Position numbers and translations under genes: made by a program
DNA from: Oppiella nova
Lineage: Eukaryota > Arthropoda > Arachnida > Sarcoptiformes > Oppiidae
Direction: 5' to 3'
Assembly: GCA_905397405.1 (NCBI GenBank)
Contig: CAJPVJ010000754.1
Coordinates: 1-20,737, forward strand
DNA length: 20,737 nt
Shown here: positions 12,028 through 20,530 of the stretch, one piece after another
Layout of the letters: each line of letters starts with the position of its first letter
How positions within the stretch are numbered: the first letter of the stretch is position 1
Notes under the pieces: generated by a model
Databases searched by the model: none
What the model saw: the letters and a program-made list of their open reading frames with translations, nothing else
What the model was told of the DNA's origin: nothing

Positions 12028-12201
12028 ATGTCTGATACAAATCCAAAACAGTATAAACAAAGTGCTTGTAATGTATTGGATAGAAATGACGGGAATAATG
12101 TTAAATTGATGGATTCTGTAGCTGCTGTGCCTCACAGCCCCTCATATCTATTGACACATGAGATACACATCCTTTCAGTGGAAAAATATTTTTTTTCGTA
12201 A
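12028..12201 (+). CDS. Candidate small exon/ORF of unknown function
   Basis: This is a 57-codon ORF (ATG 12028, TAA 12199-12201). Its composition contrasts with the surrounding DNA: it begins MSDTNPKQYKQSACNVLD, has a polar stretch RNDGNNVKLMDS, then VAAVPHSPSYLLTHE, and the matching DNA (about 12085-12175) is GC-enriched. A TGA lies in frame just before the ATG. A strong acceptor-like site (pyrimidine-rich, CTATAG) ends at 12011, 16 nt upstream of this ATG, so the patch could be an internal or first exon. A donor-like C|GTAAAT overlaps the end at about 12196. A different frame, open from the acceptor to a TGA at about 12108-12112, competes with it, so the reading frame is uncertain. No family is recognised and chance is possible. 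Confidence 0.25.
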   Translation: MSDTNPKQYKQSACNVLDRNDGNNVKLMDSVAAVPHSPSYLLTHEIHILSVEKYFFS

Positions 12202-12682
12202 ATCAAGTTTTTTGTTGCATAAACCTTTTGAGGGCTCATCACTTATTTTATATGTCGACAAAAATAAAAAACTTTTAAAACTTTACAAAACTGTAATTAT
12301 GTGAAAGCTTCATTTTAAAAAGTTTTCGGTTTTTATTATTTATGAATCAATAGATTTGGTATTGTCTGCGAGTACTTAAGGCCTTAGCATTGATTAAAAT
12401 ATATTAACTTATTATTATTTATAAGATTCTTATTCATGTATATTAAATTTCAAATTAAGACTTTATATTTATTATATGTTTAAATATTAATAATAAATGT
12501 AATGCAGTTTTCTTAATGTTTAGATAAAGTTTTTCGAGATTTAAGAATATTTGTAAAGAATATATTAAAGACATCATAAATACTATTTAAATTAAATTTC
12601 ATCTTAATTCATTTAATATAATAGTAGTTGTAACTATATTTATAAAATTAAAAACTATGTAGAATTATTAATATTAAAAGTT
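12202..12682. other. AT-rich spacer
   Basis: No gene, structured element or repeat was recognised between the candidate ORF and the 128-bp tandem duplication. Confidence 0.5.
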
Positions 12683-12938
12683 ATATTTTTAGTACTTAAC
12701 TCATTTTTCTTTTATGTTACACCAATCAGTAAATTAATAACAGTCATGTAATTTATTATACAATATTATAATATAGATAAATAAAAAATTAGTCACATTT
12801 AATAAATATAATATTTTTAGTACTTAACTCATTTTTCTTTTATGTTACACCAATCAGTAAATTAATAACAGTCATGTAATTTATTATACAATATTATAAT
12901 ATAGATAAATAAAAAATTAGTCACATTAAATAAATATA
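12683..12938. repeat. 128-bp tandem duplication, two copies
   Basis: Copy 1 is 12683-12810 and copy 2 is 12811-12938. They are identical except for one base (T at 12800 versus A at 12928). The near-identity implies a very recent local duplication, or an assembly artefact. The unit is AT-rich and non-coding. Confidence 0.95.
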
Positions 12939-13287
12939 TAAATTTCTGAGATTAAATTTTTAAATTATAAATTTTGTAAACAGTTGTTAAATGCTATAGT
13001 ATATTTTATGCATAATATAATACTTTTTTTGAGTGTTTGCCTAAAAGTAATGCTATGTTCAACAAATTAGTACACAATACCATTAAGTTATATAAAAACT
13101 AATGTATAATTCATAATATTAATTCGCCAATATATTTCCGTAGATGTTTTGTATTCATTAGTTAAGTGCTTAGACCTAATTGCATAACTGTTACATAACT
13201 AGTTTCTTAGCAAATGATTTATATGATTAAACAATTTAGTCCTACATAAGAGAGAACATGGTATTCAATTATAACATAAATTTTTAG
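12939..13287. other. AT-rich spacer
   Basis: Unique AT-rich DNA between the 128-bp duplication and the 1.2-kb duplication. No feature was recognised. If the receptor gene on the minus strand is intact, this lies in its first large intron. Confidence 0.5.
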
Positions 13288-14507
13288 TATTACATTTGTA
13301 GTTTTGTTTCATTAGTTAGCTTTGTAAATAATTATTGAATAACCTTTAAATGTTTTATAACATAACCTTAGAAATATTTTAACAAGGTATTGTAAGGAAT
13401 GATAAAATTAACTTTTGGGGTGTATTTAAGAATATATTTATTGACTGATAATACAATTAAACCTTAATTTAAAACAATTATATACTGTATATATTTTCGA
13501 TCAAAGATTTTCAAATAAATTATGTAATCGTCTAAAAGTGATCAAATTTATAATTTTAATTCATTATATAGTAATAAAAGTTGTCTCACAAATGAACGTA
13601 AAGTCTTATGGGGAAAACGAAATAAACCTCAGCATCATTTAACAGTGAGTTAACTTTTGGTTTAATTATTTGATTGAAGATTTAATTTGTTTTCTAACAA
13701 TTTAAGGAAACAGCGAAACATTTGTTGTGAACTCTGATGTTTAAAAGTATATTAACGTTATATCGATTGTAAAATGTTATTACAACAAAAACAAATCAAA
13801 TGTCTGTTCAAATTTGATATCTGTCTTTTGATATCATAATAATATATATTATATATTTCCCAATAATTTTAAACTACTGTAGACTTTTAAAAAGTCCATA
13901 TTTGCCAATTATATTATAAAAAGTTACTTAATCTACATTATTAATATAATACTATTATTAATAAGAAAATTCAATACACGGTACAAAAAGCAACAAAATA
14001 AACTTTTGATAAGTTAAAATTTTGAAAACAAAAATATTTCTACATCACTATAATAGGAAGTATGATAAGACAAACTCGTGGACATACCTGTCGATGCCAA
14101 TGATGGTGAGGGTCCAGACACTGACAAAGACGGAGCAGACCTGTGCGATGGACACGACCGGACACAGAGTGAGTGGGAATATCCAACGGCCTAACATGAA
14201 GTTGGTGTACGTGAAGGGTATGGAGAATATACTCATACAGATGTCGGATATGCAGAGGTTCACTAAGAACTTCCACAATTCGGATGATATTCGGTCGCCT
14301 TTTAGCAAAACAATTATTGTAATCATATTACTGCCCAACGATATGAAGGCTGTGGTCGAGTACAGGCCTATGAGTATGACCTGCCAGGGCCAGAAGGACA
14401 GGGCGTCCAACTTTGGCACTTCTCTCATCGTTATGTTTGAGACTATGAGTGTCGATGCAGTGGTTATATTCATACTGTCCATACTCTCCATTCACTTATT
14501 ATTACGA
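13288..14507. repeat. 1.2-kb tandem duplication, left copy
   Basis: This 1220-bp unit is the left half of a head-to-tail segmental duplication. It carries about 800 bp of intron-side sequence plus a copy of the receptor's first coding exon. Relative to the right copy it has 17 extra bases near 13939-13965, flanked by the direct repeat ATTATTAAT, so either copy could have gained or lost them. Apart from that, about 25 base differences are seen over about 1203 aligned bp (about 2%). The junction with the right copy lies at 14508-14512. Confidence 0.95.
14088..14491 (-). CDS. Peptide GPCR, duplicated first coding exon (leaderless copy)
   Basis: Second copy of the same 404-nt exon, open throughout, with the same ATG, in-frame upstream TGA, TM1-TM3 motifs (N55, D83, C110, DR) and AG|GTATGT donor. 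It differs from the other copy at eight bases. Five changes are silent, and three give M22 (for Q) and K27 (for N) in the extracellular tail, so residues 28-135 are identical. It lies about 800 bp downstream of the other exon's donor and keeps only 16-21 bp of the original leader. It therefore has neither the TATA promoter nor a convincing splice acceptor in front. It may be an inert duplicate lying in intron 1, an alternative first exon with an unseen promoter, or an assembly duplicate. Full-length function is not shown, as TM4-TM7 are absent here. Confidence 0.75.
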
Positions 14508-15715
14508 TATTACATTTGTAGTTTTGTTTCATTAGTTAGCTTTGTAAATAATTATTGAATAACCTTTAAATGTTTTATAACATAACCTTAGAAATATTTT
14601 AACAAGGTATTGTAAGGAATGATAAAATTAACTTTTGGGGTGTATTTAAGAATATATTTATTGACTGATAATACAATTAAACCTTAATTTAAAACAATTA
14701 TATACTGTATATATTTTCGATCAAAGATTTTCAAATAAATTATGTAATCGTCTAAAAGTAATCAAATTTATAATTTTAATTCATTATATAGTAATAAAAG
14801 TTGTCTCACAAATGAATGTAAAGTCTTATGGGGAAAACGAAATAAACCTCAGCATCATTTAACAGTTTGTTAACTTTTGGTTTAATTATTTTATTGAAGA
14901 TTTAATTTGTTTTCTAACAATTTAAGGAAACAGCGAAACATTTCTAGTGAACTCTGATGTTTAAAAGTATATTAACGTTATATCGATCGTAAAATGTTAT
15001 TACAACAAAAACAAATCAAATGTCTGTTCAAATTTGATATCTGTCTTTTGATATCATAATAATATATATTATATATTTCCCAATAATTTTAAACTACTGT
15101 AGGCTTTTAAAAAGTCCATATTTGCCAATTATATTATAAAAAGTTATTTAATCGACATTATTAATAAGAAAATTCAATACGCGGTACAAAAAGCAACAAA
15201 ATAAACTTTTGATAAGTTAAAATTTTGAAACGAAAAATATTTCTACATCACTATAATAGTTTGTATGATAAGACAAACTCGTGGACATACCTGTCGATGC
15301 CAATGATGGTGAGGGTCCAGACACTGACAAAGACGGAGCAGACCTGTGCGATGGAGACGACCGGACACAGAGTGAGTGGGAATATCCAACGGCCTAACAT
15401 GAAGTTGGTGTACGTGAAGGGTATGGAGAATATACTCATACAGATGTCGGAGATGCAGAGGTTCACTAAGAACTTCCACAATTCGGACGATATTCGGTCG
15501 CCTTTTAGCAAAACAATTATTGTAATCATATTACTGCCCAACGATATGAAGGCTGTGGTCGAGTACAGGCCTATGAGTATGACCTGCCAGGGCCAGAAGG
15601 ACAGGGCGTCCAAATTTGGCACCTCTCTCTGAGTTATGTTTGAGACTATGAGTGTCGATGCAGTGGTTATATTCATACTGTCCATACTCTCCATTCACTT
15701 ATTATTACGATATTA
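14508..15715. repeat. 1.2-kb tandem duplication, right copy
   Basis: Right half of the segmental duplication. The five bases TATTA occur at the left start (13288-13292), at the junction (14508-14512) and at the right end (15711-15715), which is a microhomology signature at the breakpoint. The unit ends 21 bp upstream of the receptor start codon at 15694. On the minus strand this copy is the upstream one, the one that still adjoins the presumed promoter and leader. Confidence 0.95.
15291..15694 (-). CDS. Peptide GPCR, first coding exon (promoter-proximal copy)
   Basis: N-terminal exon of a class A G-protein-coupled receptor, a plasma-membrane protein that would couple extracellular peptide binding to a G protein. 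The ATG at 15694 is supported by an in-frame TGA immediately before it. Residues 1-31 form an extracellular tail with N-glycosylation sequons N8-I-T and N19-I-T and no signal peptide. TM1 is about 34-62 with the GSN motif (N55, position 1.50). TM2 is about 74-97 with NLCISD (D83, position 2.50). W103 lies in the first extracellular loop, C110 is the disulfide cysteine 3.25, and TM3 is about 108-132. The exon stops inside DRY: D134 and two bases of R135, then AG|GTATGT, a phase-2 donor at a position used by introns in many GPCRs. TM2-TM3 (FMLGRWIFPLTLC, SVFVSVWTLTIIGIDRY) resemble NPY/sNPF/RYamide/GPR83-type receptors, but the subfamily is not settled. TM4-TM7 are not in this window. Confidence 0.88.
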
Positions 15716-15743
15716 TCAATGAAAATGAGTGAAACGATGGCAT
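15705..15743 (-). other. Upstream ORF in the GPCR leader
   Basis: A 12-codon upstream ORF (MPSFHSFSLIIS) starts at 15743 and ends at the TAA at 15705-15707, 10 nt before the main ATG and out of frame with it. If this region is in the mature leader, the uORF would be expected to damp translation of the receptor. Its 5' half lies outside the duplicated unit, so the leaderless exon copy lacks it. Confidence 0.4.
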
Positions 15744-16105
15744 AAAACGAAGATTTGTTTCTAAGAGTATATATATCTCTACTTCTGTGCCCTTCTGAAT
15801 GGCACAGGGATTAGTGTGTCGGCCCTATCTATTACTTCACTTAGTATTTATTGTTAATAATTGAATTCTCCCACTCTTTCTCTCAGTCTATGTGTTATAC
15901 TTGTGGATCAAAAGGCGAGTGATGTCTTACGTGTGCCAAACACTACACTCTGGTATAAGTGAAAGAGAAAACTGCACTTTTGTTGAGCACACGAATCGCT
16001 TATTGCAATGAATTACAACTATTTGCTATACTCTACTGTATACTCACTGGTGTTGTAGTCCGCAACACATACCGGAGCTGACTCTGCGCTGAAAATAATA
16101 TCCAA
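15716..16105 (-). promoter_or_regulatory. Probable 5' leader of the GPCR gene
   Basis: This stretch is GC-richer than its surroundings and sits between the TATA box and the receptor start codon, as expected of a 5' untranslated region. A plausible 98-nt leader intron runs from donor A|GTGAGTATAC (first intron base 16047) to the acceptor at 15950, which is preceded by a good pyrimidine tract (TTTTCTCTTTCACTTATACCAG, minus strand). A second donor-like word, GTAAGA, lies near 15929-15934. A 7-bp inverted repeat CTGTGCC/GGCACAG (15785-15791 and 15801-15807) could form a leader hairpin. All splice sites are inferred from consensus only. Confidence 0.5.
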
Positions 16106-16113
16106 CTTTTATA
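16106..16113 (-). promoter_or_regulatory. TATA box, minus strand (TATAAAAG)
   Basis: The minus strand reads GATATATAAAAG. About 30-35 bases downstream is GTCAGC, close to the arthropod initiator TCAGT, which would put the start of transcription near 16079. The spacing from TATA to initiator is slightly long but acceptable. The orientation points at the receptor exon, about 385 bases from its ATG. In AT-rich DNA a TATAAAAG word alone proves little; position, initiator and GC-richer leader together make it credible. Confidence 0.45.
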
Positions 16114-18513
16114 TATCTTTCATTCTTTCCATTCATTGTGCACTAGAAATAGATATTATATTCGTGTGTTCGCTAAGCATTCAATTTTTACTATTATATC
16201 AAAATCGTTATATTTTAAGCAATTTCTTTTGACTCTATTTGTGTGATGGATATCTATATATAAATTCATTTTAATTTAAGACATTTTCCCTTTCAATGCA
16301 CTTATTAAAGGACTCGAAACTTATTTCATTAAAATCGCGAATTCCTTTCATCACTGAATCAAATAAATTCTAAACAAGAGATTAATTTTACAAAAGAATT
16401 CGTTTTTCTTAATATTTTATGAATTCCTTAATTGCTTTAAATCAATGACAATGAACTTAAAATATATTTCTACTGTCATGAGAAAAAATGTAAAAGTATA
16501 GTGGATTCACAACAAATAACAATATTCAGTATAAACAATAATTTCATTAAACATATATCATTTGAATTCTTAATGCTCCCATGACTTAGGGTTGATAACA
16601 TGTAATTCTTAATTAAAGTATGCTAAATTTAATATTTCATTAAAAACATATTTTTAAGCATACAAATATTTTTTATGCAATTGTCTCCTATACTCGTTTA
16701 TACTAAAACATAACAGAATATTATATTAACTATGAATAAGATTGCCATGAATTTGATAAAAGGATGACAGACACGGGTATACATTATGATGAATATTAAA
16801 GTGATGCAAATTCTTAAGGCATGACTGGAATGAAACACTTTACCATTTAAAATGATTTATTATATGTATCTCTCGTTTGAAATTTGAAGAAATAAATAAC
16901 CAGAATATTGAGAATATTTTTGAGAAAACATTTATAAAATCAATATTTTTGAAATACTTTCAAATCGTCTGAATGTTACAATAAAAATAAATTGCTCATG
17001 ACTAATTAATTAAACACTAGAATTGTAAATGAGACTAAATGGTTGTTTTAATTGGCTATTATTTAAATAGAAAATGAATAAAATATATCATTCAGATAAG
17101 TCTTTATTAAATAAATTAAATGGGATCAAAATTTATATTAGATTTCTGTAATTAGTAATTACTAATTACGTATTATAATTAAATATTAAGTACAATTTCT
17201 TTGAAATGGTATCTTGGATGTTTAATAAATCATAGTTAAGATGCTATAATTCTCGGAAAAATAGTATTTCTTAAATCCCCAAAAATTCAATTTACTGAAC
17301 ACAATAAAAAAAATCTGTTTCACTCTTAAAAAAAATAAAAGATAACAAATAATATTAAAAGATTAAATAAACTGAAAGTTTCACACAAATAATGAAAAAC
17401 AAATAAAAGTGAAAAACAGGAACCTTTTGAATGAAAACATATCTCTTTAAAAATGTTTTCAATTAATACTATTTTTAATGCTAAACAGTGAATAGAATTT
17501 AATTAATACTAAGAATATAATATAAAATATCTTGAAAAAAATCCAGATATTTTTAATTTTTACATATAATGTATGACCTAAATGACTTAAGTTAATAATA
17601 TTAAATTCTAGGTACTAGACACATAAAGAACTTTAAGATATTAAAATGAAATATAAGATATACATTTACCAGTGTAGTTAGCAATTAATTAGTGGTTTTA
17701 TGACAAAATTTCAATAATTCAAAATTACTCTCTGAATAAATCTAATTTAAACATACATATTACCTATTTATATAACTTTAATTTAATCGTTAAACTACAC
17801 AATCTGTATAATAAAACATAGTATAAGAAATTTAGACAGTAACTTTGTCTTACAAACAAACAAGTTAGAAAAACAAACAAAATATAAGTACTTTTTAATA
17901 ATTCATTAATATTAGGGATACTTTGATGCTTTTCAAAATAGAGGTAAATACTCGCAATCCTCCAAATCTTCTCGTGAACAATGAGAAAGCTCTTCACAAC
18001 TATAGTTAAATCTATTATAAGATTTAATAGTAAACTTGTTTACTTCGTAAAAACGTAAAATATTTTAATAATAAAATTTATTGATTTTAAAATTAAAACA
18101 ATGTCTATACGACATTTAGAAATTATAAGTGGATAATGTGCTCAATATATAGTACTGAATAATAAAATATTTGTTATGCCACTATTATATAAATAAATAA
18201 ATAAAATTCTTTTGTCATAAAAAAGAGAAAACGAGACATGAAAATGAAAGACTCTATTTATCTTAATACATGTTAATCTTAAAATTCAGTGGTTTTCCAC
18301 AGAGTATAAAATAGACCTAACAGGTGGTGATGCTATGTATTTGATAGAGTGGACATTCAATTTTAATTAAACTTACAGACGTCGGACATGTAATGTTATC
18401 TGGGTTATATAATAGTTAGACAAATGTTTCATATTCCCTGACAGACAATAAATATTTGAAATAAATAGAGTAGAAAATCATGCTATTATATAATGTTGGT
18501 CTTAATTTACCGG
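16114..18513. other. AT-rich region, no gene recognised
   Basis: Upstream of the presumed receptor promoter. The minus-strand frame at 17764-17997 (77 codons) has AT-driven composition and no conserved motif. A perfect 22-bp palindrome lies at 17148-17169. A slightly GC-richer patch at 18290-18420 has no long open frame. Enhancer content cannot be judged from sequence alone. Confidence 0.55.
17148..17169. repeat. Perfect 22-bp palindrome containing TAATTA-type cores
   Basis: GTAATTAGTAATTACTAATTAC read from 17148 is its own reverse complement (the first half is GTAATTAGTAA). It includes overlapping TAATTA/TAATTAC words of the kind bound by homeodomain dimers. It could equally be an AT-rich chance dyad. 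Confidence 0.7.

Positions 18514-18514
<1 letters not shown>

Positions 18515-18546
<32 letters not shown>
18515..18546. repeat. (TAA)n microsatellite
   Basis: About ten uninterrupted TAA trinucleotides followed by a T run. Simple sequence repeat. Confidence 0.95.
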
Positions 18547-18836
18547 TTTTTCTCAAAATAAGTTTTATAAAATTTGTTTATAACTAGTTTTCAAAATGGG
18601 TAAAGCTAAAATTTATATACAATATATAAATCAGATTAATTAATAAAATAATAATTTGTGTAAAAGTGTTTTGATGAAACAAGTACACAAGTATTATACC
18701 AGAAAAAACAATAAAATCTTTTACATGTTTAATGTTATACTCTATTAGAAGTGTTTTAACGGAAAAATATATCAAAAAACATATATTAGTTGTAAATTAT
18801 ACGCTTTGATGCCTGCATTCCAATCTATTTAATGAA

Positions 18837-18846
<10 letters not shown>
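18547..18846. other. AT-rich spacer between two microsatellites
   Basis: No gene was recognised. The minus frame at 18584-18775 has AT-driven composition with no motif. Confidence 0.5.
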
Positions 18847-18867
<21 letters not shown>

Positions 18868-18869
18868 AG
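18847..18869. repeat. (AG)n microsatellite
   Basis: A run of AG dinucleotides preceded by an interrupted AGAGAC unit. Read on the other strand it is the same CT/TC motif as the run at the left window edge. Confidence 0.95.
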
Positions 18870-20163
18870 AACATGTGTCTATGCATTACAAAAGAGCACT
18901 GGTATCATATTATGGTGGTATCATATCAAATAAGACTTCACTCAAATTCTATTCACGAAAATTCTAGTTTTATATTGTATTCAACGCTTAATATTGGCGT
19001 TCAGTGTGAAGAATATTCCGTACATTTAGTGCAGGCATTAGTGGAAGCAAAATGTCATTACATTTTCCGTAACTCTCATAACATTTACTTTTTATGAGAT
19101 TTGTTCGCAAAAATAATTCGATTGGCTTTAGAGACGGTCCGAGTTTTGTGGTAAACCACTGATAACTATATGACTAATACATAACTCTTATCTAATAAAA
19201 TAGTGTTGAAATATTTGTGGCCCAAATATAAATAAGCATTTTGATTTTTTTCCTGGTTACTGTACCTCTTGACTAGATATTGACGTATATTTCGATTCCG
19301 ATTTGTTTATAATCTAATCACATATTTGTCAATTTTACATGTAAATCATTTTTTAGGCGGAATTCCCTGGGATTTTATTTATTTATAGACTTACAAGTTA
19401 TAAACACTTGAATATATCTTTTTTGTGAATTAAGTGAACATTTTTATGTAAATATGTTTTTTTGCTATTCAGCTAAAAAAGATGTTCAAAACACTTTATG
19501 TAACAATTAGTTTTTGCATTCAATTTCAACCCAAATTCATCAATGATATCACCTCGCTAATGCTTAAATTAATTTATATAATATAATATATAAAAGGTTA
19601 GCTTTTGTAAAAATATTTAGCATAAAGATTTAATTCATATTCAAGTAGAAAGTTAAAGCACCTGTTTTTAAAATAATTGAATGGTGAACACGTATTTCTA
19701 ACTAATTATTTTTAAAATTAAAGAAAATATATAATAACTACAGTGAAACTTGAATTATTTGCTTGTTATTATTAGTCACATTTCAATTTTAATTAGCTTT
19801 CAAATTCTCAGAAACACCCACTTTATAGACTAAAATTAAATCTATAGTCTATTGTTTTGCTCATAAGTAGACTATTGTTTAATCATCTAATCATGTATTC
19901 TACGGATTATAAAGTCTTATATTTATTGACTTCAAATTTTACAATAATAATTAAATTTTCTAGGATTTGTTAAAACTATAATGAGATTAGTTTTCAGATT
20001 TCCGATTATGTATTATGTATTAAAATATTACTAATGAAGGAAAAATAATTATTCGGATTTTATACAACATTTTGTCATAAATAATGAAATATTTACCAAA
20101 TTTATAGAAATTATATAACACAATATACATTGATTTTTATTGCTTAATAATTGTATTGTAAAA
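18870..20163. other. AT-rich region, no gene recognised
   Basis: A 74-codon plus frame at 18873-19097 begins right at the AG repeat and is slightly less AT-rich than its surroundings, but it shows no domain or signal and no splice structure I would trust. The rest is AT-rich with only short frames. Confidence 0.5.
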
Positions 20164-20245
20164 CAGAGATGCCCAGACTCAAATTTTTCAAGGGCTGCCG
20201 ATCTAGAGTAAATGACAGAGTGGAGGGGGTCCAGGGAATGTTTGA
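20164..20245 (+). mobile_element. hAT-like transposon terminus or fragment
   Basis: The sequence starting CAGAGATGCCCAGACTC at 20164 resembles the 5' ends of many hAT-family elements (CAG..ATGCCCA..). It is followed by an unusually GC-rich stretch, CAAGGGCTGCCG and TGGAGGGGGTCCAGGG, in otherwise AT-rich DNA. No matching inverted terminus (GGGCATC..CTG) is seen further right, so the right end is lost or beyond the window. The family call rests on memory of hAT termini, not on a search. Confidence 0.35.
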
Positions 20246-20424
20246 AAAATGTTTGTTTTAATTAATTTTGTTCCATTTTGCTTTTAATTATCTTATATTT
20301 AAAGCAAATAAAATATTTTATTCAATATTATATCCATTTAAACAATATTTGAATAAAAATAAAATATAAATAAAGTTGTTAAATAATAATTACCGGTATT
20401 TATTTTTTCTAGAATATTTGTATG
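20246..20424. other. AT-rich spacer
   Basis: AT-rich sequence between the hAT-like terminus and the minisatellite. It could be the body of a degraded short element, but no supporting structure is visible. Confidence 0.4.
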
Positions 20425-20469
20425 CTAGTAACTAGTAACTAGTGTAACTAGTAACTAGTGTAACTAGTA
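20425..20469. repeat. Short minisatellite of CTAGTAA / CTAGTGTAA units
   Basis: Alternating CTAGTAA and CTAGTGTAA words make a 16-bp higher-order unit (TAACTAGTAACTAGTG) present about 2.5 times. Each word holds the palindrome ACTAGT. Confidence 0.9.
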
Positions 20470-20499
20470 TTTTAGCAAAATATGTTTAGTTCAACCAAC

Positions 20500-20530
20500 C
20501 GATCAAACCTAACTTAATCTAAACCTGCTA
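20500..20530 (-). repeat. Telomere-like words in reverse orientation
   Basis: The plus strand reads AAACCTAACTTAATCTAAACCTG, the complement of the TTAGG/TTAAG words seen at 3906-4095. It is too short and degenerate to be called a telomeric array. Confidence 0.3.

Noticed and set aside
11849-12135. Two overlapping minus-strand ORFs (65 and 66 codons)
   Set aside because: They overlap in different frames, look hydrophobic only because of T-rich codons, and show no conserved motif.
14022-14558. Plus-strand 178-codon open frame over the left receptor exon
   Set aside because: It is antisense to an exon with clear TM1-TM3 motifs, and the equivalent plus frame in the right copy is shorter. It is a shadow of the minus-strand exon.
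15225-15632. Plus-strand 135-codon open frame over the right receptor exon
   Set aside because: Antisense shadow of the receptor exon. The H/L-rich minus frames at 14040-14276 and 15243-15479 are likewise off-frame shadows.
17764-17997. 77-codon minus ORF with hydrophobic stretches
   Set aside because: The hydrophobic residues come from T-rich codons, and there is no family resemblance or supporting signal.
18873-19097. 74-codon plus ORF starting beside the AG repeat
   Set aside because: Slightly better composition than noise but no recognisable domain, no promoter and no splice evidence. Kept only as part of the intergenic description.
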